From positions 55,619 to 119,618 of the forward strand of contig DATLOC010000060.1 in the NCBI GenBank assembly GCA_035536455.1: a stretch of 64,000 bases of DNA. The letters are read 5' to 3'. Positions within the stretch are counted from its first letter, which is position 1, and each line of letters begins with the position of its first letter. The notes beneath the pieces were generated by a model, which was not told the DNA's origin, made no database searches, and was given only the letters and a program-made list of their open reading frames with translations. The stretch is from DASUNQ01 sp035536455. GTDB lineage: Bacteria > Acidobacteriota > Thermoanaerobaculia > Multivoradales > UBA5704. This document shows, piece by piece, positions 24,402 through 34,542 of this stretch. Made by a program: the position numbers and the translations under genes.

Positions 24402-25730
24402 ATGGCCAAGCCGAAGCCAGCGCCCCCAGTCGCCAGAGGCCGCCACGGCGGACCCATTCCGGCGCAGCTCGCCGGCCTCATCCGCGGGTCGGCCGACGAC
24501 GCGACCGGCCTCATCCAGCCGAACTTCCTGGCGGCCCAGGACCTGCTGCGCGGCCGCATCGAGGACTGGCGCGCCTACAGCTACACCTACCCCGGCGACT
24601 CGAACCGCGACCTGAACACCTGGGCGGAGATCAAGGTCGCCTTCGCCGGCGTCGACATCCCGCACCGGAAAAGCCTGGCGCCCGTCGCCCCGAACTTCGC
24701 GACGACGTGGGCCGATCGAACGCGCCACCAAGGCTCCAACAACATCCCGCTGGCGCAGAACTCGGTGCGCCTCCACCTCGCCGGCCTGCGCGGCGACCGC
24801 GCGGCGTTCCGCAAGCTGCGCGCCTGGTGGCGTGCGTGGGCGTTCTTCCAGGAGACCGTCTACTGGGGCGCCCACGAGCTGCTTAGCCGCGAGTACGGCG
24901 GCGTCACCGTCGAGTCGGTCCTCTCCGCGCGCGCCGCGCTCCTCAAGTACGCCGAGCTCGACGACAACGGCTTGGCCGTCCAGGCGGCGCAGGAGCTCGA
25001 GCGCTGGCTCAACGAGTGGGTGGCGGAGAACGTGCCCTGCATCGTCCAGGTCGTGAAGCAAGGCATGCGCGGCGACGGCGCCCGCTCCGACCGCACCGAC
25101 CTGGCGCTGTCCCTCGCCACCGCCGGCCTGCGCAGCGCGAGCGGCTACAAGCTGCGCAACCAGACCGAGCCGATCCTCGCCATCCTCCTGGGCGGTCTGA
25201 TCCCCTGGTCGAAGTATCCGTGCGCCGACTCGGTGGCGATCGCGGCGGTGGCGGGCTACGTCGCCCCGCCGGAGCTCGTCGAGGCTGCGCGGCTGCACCT
25301 CGCGTGGATGGCGACGGACGGCTCGACGCCGTCGATCCTCGCCCCGGGCAGCCCGCTGCGCCGCTTCGCCGGGCTCGTGCCCGGCCTCCCGCCGCCCAAG
25401 GCGACGGAGTACCACCGCGCCTACTTCCGCGGCGCCGGCGGCCGCCTCGGCTGCGTCTCCTGGCTCGGCCAGGACACCCACCGCAGCACCAGCCCGACGC
25501 TCCTCTACGCCGTCGCCGGCGACGGCGGGATCACCATGGTGGCGACCGAAAAGCCGAGCGGCACCAAGCGCCACCGCAACGTCCCGCCGTCCTGGACCCA
25601 GTACGAGCTCAGCGCCGCCGGCGAGCTCGAGGTGACGGTGCTCCAGGAGCGCCCGGGCGGCCCGCTCGTGTACGACGCGAAGCGCATCACCAACGTCGTC
25701 GAGATCGACGGGAGGCGCGTGGCCGCTTGA
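24402..25730 (+). CDS. Unknown large protein of replication/recombination module
   Basis: 442 residues, ATG 24402 with AGGAG 7 bases upstream. No recognised domain. The chain is helical with many Trp residues (residues 40-170; RKLRAWWRAWAFFQETVYWG) and ends in a beta-rich domain (residues 330-440; GCVSWLGQDTHRSTSPTLLY). No Walker, nuclease or polymerase motif is found. It is the largest unassigned gene of the early region and is coupled by TTGA to a recombinase-like gene, so DNA metabolism is a reasonable guess only. Confidence 0.55.
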   Translation: MAKPKPAPPVARGRHGGPIPAQLAGLIRGSADDATGLIQPNFLAAQDLLRGRIEDWRAYSYTYPGDSNRDLNTWAEIKVAFAGVDIPHRKSLAPVAPNFATTWADRTRHQGSNNIPLAQNSVRLHLAGLRGDRAAFRKLRAWWRAWAFFQETVYWGAHELLSREYGGVTVESVLSARAALLKYAELDDNGLAVQAAQELERWLNEWVAENVPCIVQVVKQGMRGDGARSDRTDLALSLATAGLRSASGYKLRNQTEPILAILLGGLIPWSKYPCADSVAIAAVAGYVAPPELVEAARLHLAWMATDGSTPSILAPGSPLRRFAGLVPGLPPPKATEYHRAYFRGAGGRLGCVSWLGQDTHRSTSPTLLYAVAGDGGITMVATEKPSGTKRHRNVPPSWTQYELSAAGELEVTVLQERPGGPLVYDAKRITNVVEIDGRRVAA

Positions 25731-26122
25731 CGAACCGCGAGCACCTCCGCGAGCTGGCCCGCAAGATCGACGCCGGCAAGGTCCGCGCCGGCGTCGTCGT
25801 GGGCCGTCGCGACCGCGCCGTGTTGGTGCTCTACGCCGCGCGGCTTTCCTCGCCCGAGATCGCCGCGCTGCGCGGGACCGACCTCGCGCTCGAAGGCGAC
25901 GGCCGGGTGCGGATCCGGGTGCAGACCGCGGAGCGCGTCGCCAGCATCCTGCTCGACGCGGAGGCCTCGGCCGAGCTCCTCGCCTGGATCGAGGAGTGGC
26001 GTCTATGGGGTGTCGAGCGGTGCCTGTTCAACGGCACGGGCCCGGAAGGGATCCGGCAGATCGTCTTCCGCTACTGGCGGAAGGACCGCCTCGCGCAGCC
26101 GCCGAAGGGGGCGCTGCGGTGA
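25727..26122 (+). CDS. Tyrosine-recombinase-like core fragment
   Basis: 131 residues from TTG 25727 (TTGA overlap). Residues 28-60 (AVLVLYAARLSSPEIAALRG then TDLALEGDGRVRIRVQT) resemble the start of the tyrosine-recombinase catalytic domain, where TGLRxxEL-LR-DI carries the first catalytic Arg; here it reads AARLSSPEIAALRGTDL. The chain ends before the usual His-x-x-Arg and Tyr motifs, so it cannot be a complete recombinase. It may be a DNA-binding or accessory protein derived from one, or the likeness may be coincidental. Confidence 0.45.
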   Translation: MTNREHLRELARKIDAGKVRAGVVVGRRDRAVLVLYAARLSSPEIAALRGTDLALEGDGRVRIRVQTAERVASILLDAEASAELLAWIEEWRLWGVERCLFNGTGPEGIRQIVFRYWRKDRLAQPPKGALR

Positions 26123-26823
26123 GCCTGACCGCCCTCCTCTACGCCCGCGCCAGCGCCGTCGACCCCGCCGGCGCCCTGGCCGAGCGGCAGGTGCAGGTCC
26201 GCGCCGCCGCGGCCGCGCGCGGCTGGCGCGTCGCCGGCGAGCACTGGGACGAGGTGCGCACCCTGATCGGCCGCCGCCCCGGCCTGGTCGGCCTCACCGC
26301 CGCGGTGCGCAAGGGCGGCGTCGACGTCGTCGTCTGCCCCTCGCTCCCCAACCTCTTCCGCGACCTGCGCCACCTGGTCTACTTTGGCGGCGAGCTGCTC
26401 GAGCGCCACGTCGAGGTCCTCGCGCTCGAGGAGCCGTTCGACACCACCAACCCGACCCAGCGCCCCGACTGGATCGCCCTCAGCCACCTCGGCGTTGCCT
26501 TCGCCGAGCGCCTCCACTCCGAAGCCGTCCACCTCGGCCGCCGCCAGGCCGCCGCCCGCGCCGCCGGCACCTGGGGCCAGCCGCCGAAGGCCGTCAACCC
26601 GCTCGAGCTCGCCGGCTACTGGCACGGCACCCGCGACCGCCGCCCCCTCAGCACCCGCGAGATCGCCCCCAAGCTCGGCGTCTCCCACGGCACCGTCGCC
26701 ACCCACATCCGCGAGCTCCTCGCCGCAGGCACCCTCAACCCCGAGCTCCGCGCCAAGCACCTCGAAACCCACGGCGGCCTCCGCAAGGGTGGCCGGCCGG
26801 TGAACAAAAGGAGAGCGAAGTGA
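26119..26823 (+). CDS. Serine-resolvase-like protein with altered active site and C-terminal HTH
   Basis: 234 residues from GTG 26119 (GTGA overlap). Residues 4-115 follow the resolvase fold: LLYARASAVD (catalytic Ser in YARAS), GRRPGLVGLTAAVRKGGVDV and EVLALEEPFDTTNPTQ. Where active resolvases have LxRLxR, this one has LPNLFRD, so one of the two conserved arginines is Asn. A C-terminal helix-turn-helix (STREIAPKLGVSHGTVATHI, residues 182-201) follows. It may be a weak recombinase, or a DNA-binding directionality factor or regulator acting with the full integrase at 29145. Confidence 0.65.
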   Translation: MSLTALLYARASAVDPAGALAERQVQVRAAAAARGWRVAGEHWDEVRTLIGRRPGLVGLTAAVRKGGVDVVVCPSLPNLFRDLRHLVYFGGELLERHVEVLALEEPFDTTNPTQRPDWIALSHLGVAFAERLHSEAVHLGRRQAAARAAGTWGQPPKAVNPLELAGYWHGTRDRRPLSTREIAPKLGVSHGTVATHIRELLAAGTLNPELRAKHLETHGGLRKGGRPVNKRRAK

Positions 26824-27113
26824 CCGAGCCCCAGGGTTGCGGGGACGAACGGAATCGGCGCATTGAGCCTCCGCTCGTCGGTCGCGTGGATATCACTTAC
26901 TACTGCACTGCGTGCGGCAACTCTGAAACCGTCTCCGTGCGCTGGCGCTCTCACCACGCGATGCCTCGCGGCTGGACGTGCCGGGACATTATCCCCACGA
27001 ACGAACTGCCCCGCCGCACGGATCACATCTTCGCCTGTTCCAAGGCGTGTCGAAAGCTCCTCGACGCGCGCCATCCACCGCCACGAGTTCCGAAGTGGTT
27101 CACCAGCTCCTAG
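26820..27113 (+). CDS. Small Cys-rich zinc-binding-like protein
   Basis: 97 residues from GTG 26820 (GTGA overlap, GGAG upstream). Cysteines in YYCTACGN, GWTCRD and FACSKACRK suggest one or two zinc sites. Lower G+C than neighbours. No family known. Confidence 0.5.
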   Translation: MTEPQGCGDERNRRIEPPLVGRVDITYYCTACGNSETVSVRWRSHHAMPRGWTCRDIIPTNELPRRTDHIFACSKACRKLLDARHPPPRVPKWFTSS

Positions 27114-27127
27114 AGGGGGAGATCCCG

Positions 27128-28669
27128 ATGACCACCGTCCAGCAGCTCCCCGTCGCCAAGATCGCGCCCAGCCCGGCGAACCCGCGGATCTTCCGCGAGA
27201 ACGACCCCGAGCTCGTCAGCCTCGCCGCCTCGATCGCCGCCAAGGGCGTGCTGCAGCCCATCCTGGTGCGTCCGGTTCAAACCGTGAACGGCGTCACCCA
27301 CCAGATCATCGCCGGCGAGCGCCGCTGGCGCGCCACGAAGCTGGCCAAGCTCGCCGACATCCCGGCGATCGTCCGCACCGACCTCACCGACCAGGAGGCC
27401 CTCGAGCTCACCGTCACCGAGAACCTGCAGCGCGAGGACCTGCACCCGCTCGAGGAAGCCCGCGGCGTCGCCGCGCTCCTCGCCATCGAGGGCACCGACT
27501 ACCGCGCCGTCGCCAAGCGGCTCGGAAAATCGCTGGGCTGGGTGGCCCGGCGCGCCCGGCTGACGAAACTCGCTCCGTCCTGGCGAAAGCACTCGCAGGA
27601 TCCGAAGAGCGCGGTCTCGACGTGGTCCGCGGCACACCTCGAGCTCATCGCGCGCCTCGAGCCCGACGTCCAGGCCGCCTTTCTCCGGCAGAACGAATAC
27701 CTGACCAGGCAACCCAATCTCACGCTCGACGACCTGCAGCGCCGAGTGGCCGATCTCACGCACGAGTTGAAGCTCGCCCCTTGGGCGCTCGACGACGCGA
27801 CGCTAGTCCCGAAGGCTGGCGCCTGCGCAGGCTGCCCCACTCGCAGCTCCCAGCATCCAGGCCTTTTCGAGGGCGGCGATCGCTGCCTGAACGACCAGTG
27901 CTGGAGCGACAAGCTGCAGCGTCACCTGGCGCGGCGCGCCGACGAGCTCGCGGCGGAGCACGGAAGCGTCATCCTGCTGCGAGGCCCCAACGGTTACGGC
28001 GAGGAGCCACGGATCGTCAAAGACCGGAACACGAACCTCATGGGCGAGTACGAGGTGGAGAAGGCCAAGGCCGGCGACAAGGGCGCAAAGCCGTCGCTCG
28101 TCGTCGCCGGCGACAACGTCGGGCACGTTCGATGGGTGAAGCTGTGCCAAGGCTTCACGACCTCCCGCCCCCCAGACACCTGGCGGCAGCAGGCGGCCGC
28201 CGCAGAGAGAAAGGCCAAGCTCGAGCGGTCGGTGCGGCGGCAGATCCACGAGGCGGTCCGCGCGAAAGTCACCGCGCTCCGCCGCGAGGACCTGGTCTTC
28301 ATCGCCCTGGCCGTCTTCGAAGAAATTTGGAGCGAGAACCGCAAGCGCATCGTCGAGATGTGGGGGTGGAAGCGCGAGCAGAAGGGATACGGGGAGCGGT
28401 GGAGCGCGGCGGCCAGCCGCGAGATCCCGAAGCTCACCGAAGCGGAACTCGCCCGCCTCCTCGTCGACCTGGCGGTCATTCGGGATACGACGGCCGCGCC
28501 GTACGACAAGTCGAAGCCCGATCGCCTACTCGCCGCGGCGAAGCGGCACGGCGTCGACGCCGCCCGGATCCGCCGCACCGCCGCCGCGGCGCAGGCCAAG
28601 AAGAAAGCGAAGCCGAAGCCCAAGGCGGCCAAGAAGCCGGCCGCGGTGAAGAAGCGGAGCGCGAAGTAG
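27128..28669 (+). CDS. ParB/RepB-like DNA-binding protein
   Basis: 513 residues, ATG 27128 with GGGGAG upstream. Residues 5-95 are a ParB N-domain: VAKIAPSPANPRIF, then the CTP-binding box IIAGERRWRATKLAKL and the VTENLQREDLHPLEEARGV motif. An HTH follows (DYRAVAKRLGKSLGWVARRA, about residues 123-142). Further on, a Cys cluster (CAGCPTRS, DRCLNDQCW; residues 238-265) as in plasmid and phage ParB-like proteins, and a Lys/Ala-rich basic tail. No ParA ATPase gene lies beside it, so it may serve as a regulator or DNA-binding factor rather than full partition. Confidence 0.8.
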   Translation: MTTVQQLPVAKIAPSPANPRIFRENDPELVSLAASIAAKGVLQPILVRPVQTVNGVTHQIIAGERRWRATKLAKLADIPAIVRTDLTDQEALELTVTENLQREDLHPLEEARGVAALLAIEGTDYRAVAKRLGKSLGWVARRARLTKLAPSWRKHSQDPKSAVSTWSAAHLELIARLEPDVQAAFLRQNEYLTRQPNLTLDDLQRRVADLTHELKLAPWALDDATLVPKAGACAGCPTRSSQHPGLFEGGDRCLNDQCWSDKLQRHLARRADELAAEHGSVILLRGPNGYGEEPRIVKDRNTNLMGEYEVEKAKAGDKGAKPSLVVAGDNVGHVRWVKLCQGFTTSRPPDTWRQQAAAAERKAKLERSVRRQIHEAVRAKVTALRREDLVFIALAVFEEIWSENRKRIVEMWGWKREQKGYGERWSAAASREIPKLTEAELARLLVDLAVIRDTTAAPYDKSKPDRLLAAAKRHGVDAARIRRTAAAAQAKKKAKPKPKAAKKPAAVKKRSAK

Positions 28670-28696
28670 GCCGGGAGCCGCCGGCACCGCCGCGAT

Positions 28697-28870
28697 ATGC
28701 TCTCCGTCGACCGCTCCCGCGAGATCCTGGGCCCCGACGCCGCCGGGCTGTCGGACGACCAGGTCGCAACGGCCGCCGAAGCGGCCTGGGAGCTCGCGCG
28801 GTTGCTTTTCGACATGCGCCCCAAGAAGCCAGATCCGGAACCCGCCGCGCCGGAGCCTTCCGTCCGATGA
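28697..28870 (+). CDS. Small integrase-linked hypothetical protein
   Basis: 57 residues: MLSVDRSREILGPDAAGLSD, then DDQVATAAEAAWELARLLFD and an acidic/Pro tail. The pattern (REILG...LSDDQV...LARLLFD) resembles short helical proteins found next to integrases and ParB-like genes in many mobile elements. ATGA overlap with the next gene supports it. Confidence 0.55.
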   Translation: MLSVDRSREILGPDAAGLSDDQVATAAEAAWELARLLFDMRPKKPDPEPAAPEPSVR

Positions 28871-29145
28871 AAAGCGAGCCCGATCAGCTGATTTTCGAGA
28901 CGAGTGGGCGGCGACAGTACGCCAAAGAGCGAATGATCGGTATCGCGCGACGCTCGGATGGCAGCTGGATAATCTGCCGCTGGTACGACGCTGTAGGCGG
29001 GTACGACGCTGTAATGGAATCGGGCGACACCGAGCGTTGGGATAATGACGGGACCTCCCCGACTGGCCGTCGGCTAACATTGAATGAGCGGCGCGAGCTC
29101 GCCGAGTACATGGCCCGGATGTGGCGGGAATGGGGCGGGGGCTGA
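28867..29145 (+). CDS. Hypothetical protein before integrase
   Basis: 92 residues, ATG 28867. Soluble, charged, with IGIARRSDGSWIICRWYDAV and a helical C-terminus (LNERRELAEYMARMWREWGG). Base composition is lower in G+C (about 57%) than its neighbours, as in recently acquired cargo. Overlaps both neighbours by 1-4 bases. No family known. Confidence 0.55.
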   Translation: MKSEPDQLIFETSGRRQYAKERMIGIARRSDGSWIICRWYDAVGGYDAVMESGDTERWDNDGTSPTGRRLTLNERRELAEYMARMWREWGGG

Positions 29146-30686
29146 TGCCGCGCGCCTTCATCTACACCCGCGTCTCCACCGAGGAGCAGGTTTCCAACCT
29201 CTCGCTCGACGTCCAGGAGAGAGCCTGCCGCGACTACTGCGCCCGCGAGGGACTGCTCGTCGAGCGGGTGTATCGGGAGGAGGGCGAGTCGGCGCGCACG
29301 GCCGACCGGACCGAGCTGCGCAAGCTCCTCGCCGACCTCCGCGGCGCCCGCGGCCGCGTCGAGGCGGTGGTCGTCTACGACACGAGCCGGTGGGCGCGCG
29401 ACCAGTTCGTCCACCAGTCGCTCCGGCAGCTCCTCTTGAAGTGCGGCGCCCGCCTCCGCGCCGCCACGCAGCCGCTCGACGACACCGCCGCCGGCCGCGC
29501 GATCGAGGGCGTCTTCGCCGTCTTCAACCAGCTCGACAACGAGATCCGCCGCGACAAGGTCACCGCCGGCATGCGCGAGACGGTGGCGCGCGGCCGCTGG
29601 CCTTGGCTCGCACCGACCGGCTACCTCAACGGCCGCACCGCCGAGGGCGAGAAGGCGATCGTCCCCGACCCCGCGCGGGCCGATCTCCTGCGCTCCGCGT
29701 TCCACCTGGTGGCGGGTGGCGCGCCGCCGGCGAAGGTCCTCCGCCAGGTCCACGACCTTGGCCTGCGGTCGCCGCGGGGCGGCGTCGTCCGCTACACCGA
29801 CTTCGTCCGCATGCTCCGCAACCCGTTCTACGCCGGCCGCGTCCGGTCGGCGGTGTGGGGGATCGACGTCGACGGCCAGCACCAGGCGATCGTCGACGCC
29901 GGCACCTTCGCCCGCGTCCAGGTGCGGCTCGGCGGCACCGGCCGCGACAAGCCGTATCAGCACCAGCACCCCGACTTTCCGCTGCGCGGCTTCGTCCGCT
30001 GCGAGGGTTGCGGCCGGCCGCTGACAGCCTCCTGGTCGCGCGGCCGGCGCGGGGGCCGCTACCGCTACTACCACTGCTGGAAGAGTGGCTGCAGGGCGGT
30101 GAACGTGCGCGCCGACCGCCTCGAGGAGGACTTCGGCGAGCTGCTCGCTCGCGTCGAGCTGGCGCCGGCGATGCTGCGCCTGGTGGAGGCCTCGCTCGTC
30201 GAGCTCTGGCGCACGCTGCGCGAAGGCGGCGACCGCACCGCCGCGGCCGCACGCCGCCGCATCACCGAGCTCGCCACGCGCCGGCACCGGCTGATGGAGG
30301 CCTACGTCTACGAGCGGGCGATCGACCGCGACTTCTACGACCGCGAGCTCGCCGCCCTCGACGAAGCCGAAACGCTCGCGCAGTTGGAACTCCACGACGC
30401 GCAGCTCGAGGACCTCGACCTGGAAGCCACCCTCGGCTTCGCAAGGCACGTGCTGACACACACTTCGCGCCTGTGGCGGGACGCCACCACCGACCAGAAG
30501 CGCCGCCTGCAGGCGCTCATCTTCCCATCCGGTGTGACGTTCGGCGCAGAAGGACTTCGAACCCCCGAACCAGCCTTAATTTTCAGGCTCTTACAACCCA
30601 CTGCAGCCGGCGAGGGGAAAGTGGTGGAGCAGAAGGGATTCGAACCCTCGACCCCCACGTTGCGAACGTGGTGCTCTCCCAGCTGA
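29145..30686 (+). CDS. Large serine integrase of the prophage
   Basis: 513 residues from ATG 29145 (TGATG overlap). The N-terminal resolvase domain has FIYTRVSTEEQ with catalytic Ser11 and VYDTSRWAR with the expected arginines. The Recombinase domain (about residues 155-260) is followed by a zinc-ribbon (CEGCGRPL and HCWKSGC, about residues 285-322) and a coiled-coil stretch (residues 370-450). These are the hallmarks of large serine recombinases that join attP to attB without host factors. The last 22 codons run into the tRNA-Ala gene on the other strand, so the stop (TGA in the tRNA D-arm) is host-site DNA or shared core and the C-terminus may differ in the excised phage. Confidence 0.92.
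   Translation: MPRAFIYTRVSTEEQVSNLSLDVQERACRDYCAREGLLVERVYREEGESARTADRTELRKLLADLRGARGRVEAVVVYDTSRWARDQFVHQSLRQLLLKCGARLRAATQPLDDTAAGRAIEGVFAVFNQLDNEIRRDKVTAGMRETVARGRWPWLAPTGYLNGRTAEGEKAIVPDPARADLLRSAFHLVAGGAPPAKVLRQVHDLGLRSPRGGVVRYTDFVRMLRNPFYAGRVRSAVWGIDVDGQHQAIVDAGTFARVQVRLGGTGRDKPYQHQHPDFPLRGFVRCEGCGRPLTASWSRGRRGGRYRYYHCWKSGCRAVNVRADRLEEDFGELLARVELAPAMLRLVEASLVELWRTLREGGDRTAAAARRRITELATRRHRLMEAYVYERAIDRDFYDRELAALDEAETLAQLELHDAQLEDLDLEATLGFARHVLTHTSRLWRDATTDQKRRLQALIFPSGVTFGAEGLRTPEPALIFRLLQPTAAGEGKVVEQKGFEPSTPTLRTWCSPS
30546..30568 (+). repeat. tRNA 3'-end-like duplicate near the attachment site
   Basis: 23 bases match the T-arm/acceptor part of the adjacent tRNA-Ala (30629-30651) at 20 positions, in the same orientation and 83 bases away. 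It lies inside the integrase 3' coding region. It could be an att-site remnant of an earlier insertion or a second crossover core. Confidence 0.6.
30622..30686. other. Right prophage attachment site (attR), approximate
   Basis: The integrase frame enters the tRNA-Ala gene and stops within it, and genes change from phage to host type here. The exact core cannot be set because the left junction is outside the window; the segment shared by integrase and tRNA is given. Confidence 0.55.
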
Positions 30687-30697
30687 GCTACTGCCCC
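30622..30697 (-). tRNA. tRNA-Ala (anticodon CGC)
   Basis: 76 bases with encoded CCA (complement of 30622-30624). Acceptor stem GGGGCAG/CTGCTCC contains the G3:U70 pair that marks alanine tRNAs, with discriminator A. The anticodon stem CCACG/CGTGG encloses loop TTCGCAA, giving anticodon CGC (reads GCG). The T-loop is TTCGAAT. The 3' end faces the prophage, the usual orientation for a phage inserted at a tRNA. Confidence 0.96.
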
Positions 30698-30716
30698 ACG
30701 AGACAGGAGACCGGGC

Positions 30717-30746
30717 ATTGTACCCGGCGCCTGCGCGGCCCGGCAA
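30717..30746 (-). promoter_or_regulatory. Promoter of tRNA-Ala
   Basis: On the minus strand, TTGCCG (30746-30741) and TACAAT (30722-30717) are separated by 18 bases. Transcription would start near 30710, about 13 bases before the tRNA. It lies in host DNA, so the tRNA keeps its own promoter after phage insertion. Confidence 0.65.
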
Positions 30747-30789
30747 CTCGACGCACCGCGAGGCACGGATCATGCTACCCCTTGCGGGC

Positions 30790-30810
30790 ACGGCCCGGAC
30801 GACGGGCCGT
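30790..30810. other. GC-rich hairpin upstream of DUF883-like gene
   Basis: ACGGCCCG and CGGGCCGT form a perfect 8-bp stem with a 5-base loop, 38 bases before the next start codon. No T-run follows, so it is at most a weak terminator or a 5' UTR structure. Confidence 0.3.
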
Positions 30811-30847
30811 CCCGGACATCCCGAAGAACCAGATTGGAGGCTCGAAC

Positions 30848-31204
30848 ATGCCAGAGACATTTGGAGACACCGACACCCTGGGCGGCGGCACCGCCGGCGT
30901 CACGGGTGCCGAAACGGCGGCCGGACGCGCCGACGGCGACGTGCTGACCGCCCGCGACAAGTTCCGCAAGGTGAGCGAAGAGGTGCGCCGCGGCGCCGAG
31001 GTGGCGCGCGAGCGCTACAACGACGCGGCCGAGAACCTCCGCCTCGGTTACGACAAGGTGCGGGTTCAGGCCAACGACGTCGGCGGCCAGGTCAACACCT
31101 TCGTGCGCGACAACCCCGGCAAAGCGGTGCTGCTCGCCGCCGCCGCCGGCTTCCTGGTCGGGCTCGTGGTCCGCCGCGGCCGCGACGAGGAAGACGCCGA
31201 CTGA
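30848..31204 (+). CDS. DUF883/ElaB-like membrane-anchored stress protein
   Basis: 118 residues, ATG 30848 with GGAGG 8 bases upstream. A helical middle (ARDKFRKVSEEVRRGAEVAR and on) leads to the C-terminal anchor DNPGKAVLLAAAAGFLVGLV and a basic RR end, which is the signature of the DUF883 (ElaB/YqjD) family; such proteins tether ribosomes to the inner membrane in stationary phase in E. coli. It is the first host gene after the tRNA. Confidence 0.8.
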   Translation: MPETFGDTDTLGGGTAGVTGAETAAGRADGDVLTARDKFRKVSEEVRRGAEVARERYNDAAENLRLGYDKVRVQANDVGGQVNTFVRDNPGKAVLLAAAAGFLVGLVVRRGRDEEDAD

Positions 31205-31265
31205 CCCACGCGTGAGGCGGGGCGGCCGGGGACCGACCCGGCGGGCCGCCCCCGGGAGACCTGCC

Positions 31266-31505
31266 ATGGCGAGCGTAGAGCAGCGATCGATGGTCGACGA
31301 GGTGCTCGACGAGCTCCTCCCCGAGGGGTTCGACTGGGAGCGGCTGGTGCGCAGCTACCCGCTGCCCGCCCTGCTGGCGGCGGCGGCCGGGGGTTTCCTC
31401 CTGGCCTACAGCCGCGGCCCTGCTATCATCGGCGGGCTCTCGGCCCTGGCGACCGCGCAGGTCGCCGACGCGGTCAAAGACGCGGTGGCCGAGCGGCTCT
31501 TCTGA
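31266..31505 (+). CDS. Small membrane protein
   Basis: 79 residues from ATG 31266 (GGGAG upstream). A charged N-terminus (MVDEVLDELLPEGFDWERLV) is followed by a hydrophobic stretch (ALLAAAAGGFLLAYSRGPAI) and a second weaker one (GGLSALATAQVADAV). Probably co-expressed with the DUF883-like gene 61 bases upstream. Role unknown. Confidence 0.6.
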   Translation: MASVEQRSMVDEVLDELLPEGFDWERLVRSYPLPALLAAAAGGFLLAYSRGPAIIGGLSALATAQVADAVKDAVAERLF

Positions 31506-31580
31506 CGCGGTTCCCTCGCAGGCGGTGAGGCGGGCGGCCCGCGGCGGGCGGCGACGCCCGCGCGACCCCTTCGTCCCGCC

Positions 31581-32444
31581 TTGCGCACCATCTTCCACAT
31601 CTCCGACGTCCACTTCGGGCCGCCGCACCGGCCCCGCATGGCCCAGGGGGTGCACGAGTTCATCGCCGCCCACACGCCGGACGTCGTCGTCCTCTCCGGC
31701 GACCTGACCCAGCGGGCGCGCCCCGAGCAGTTCCGGCAGGCGCGCGAGTTCGTGGACCGCATCCCGGTCCCCACCCTCGTCGTCCCCGGCAACCACGACG
31801 TGCCGCTCTACCGCGTCTGGGAGCGGGCTCTCGACCCCTTCGGCGCCTACCGGCGCCACTTCGCCCCCGAGCTCGAGCCGATCTTCCGCGACGACGAGAT
31901 GTTGATCGTCGGCATCAACACCGCCTACAACTGGACCTGGAAGGAGGGGCGGATCACGCCGGCGCGCCTCCTGGAGGTGGGGGAACTGCTGTCGGCGACG
32001 CCGGAGACGATCTTCAAGGTGGTCGTCGCCCATCACCACCTCATCCCGCCCCCCAACTTCGGCACCCAGCGGGTGTGCGCCAACGCCTACGAGGCGATCG
32101 ACCTCTTCTCGAGCGCCGGGGTGGACCTGATCCTCTCCGGCCACCTCCACCAGGCCTACATCGGCAACTCCGAGGAGTTCTACCCCAAGGGGCGGCCGCC
32201 GGTCGTCATCCTCCACTCCGGCACCACGACCTCGGGCCGCGGGCGCGCCGGCGAGCGCGAGAAGAACACCTGCAACTGGATCCGCCTGGACGGTAAGTCC
32301 ATGGTGGCGTCGCACTTCCGCTGGCACGACGAGCTGGGCCGCTTCGCCGAGCACAGCCGCCACTGGTACCCCCGCCAGGAGGTCCATCCCTACACCCTCG
32401 AGGGCCTCCAGGGGCAGGAGGGCGATCGGGACGATCCGCTATGA
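31581..32444 (+). CDS. Metallophosphoesterase, cyclic-nucleotide phosphodiesterase type
   Basis: 287 residues from TTG 31581. The five metal-binding blocks of calcineurin-like phosphoesterases are all present: FHISDVHFG (Asp9, His11), VVLSGDLTQ, VVPGNHDVP, VVAHHHL and LSGHLHQAY. The layout matches class III cyclic-nucleotide phosphodiesterase-like enzymes (CpdA family), but substrate is not settled by sequence. Cytoplasmic; no signal peptide. An alternative upstream start is unlikely, as the family begins right at the DVH block. Confidence 0.85.
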   Translation: MRTIFHISDVHFGPPHRPRMAQGVHEFIAAHTPDVVVLSGDLTQRARPEQFRQAREFVDRIPVPTLVVPGNHDVPLYRVWERALDPFGAYRRHFAPELEPIFRDDEMLIVGINTAYNWTWKEGRITPARLLEVGELLSATPETIFKVVVAHHHLIPPPNFGTQRVCANAYEAIDLFSSAGVDLILSGHLHQAYIGNSEEFYPKGRPPVVILHSGTTTSGRGRAGEREKNTCNWIRLDGKSMVASHFRWHDELGRFAEHSRHWYPRQEVHPYTLEGLQGQEGDRDDPL

Positions 32445-32475
32445 TCCCTGCCACCTTCGGAGTGCAATCGCAGAC

Positions 32476-34538
<2,063 letters not shown>

Positions 34539-34542
<4 letters not shown>

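Noticed and set aside
31544..31561. GC hairpin with GCGA loop as a terminator
   Set aside because: Seven base pairs with no T-run in GC-rich DNA is not convincing evidence.
32436..32446. Promoter of the kinase gene (TATGAT)
   Set aside because: A fair -10 sequence, but no -35-like element at the right distance.
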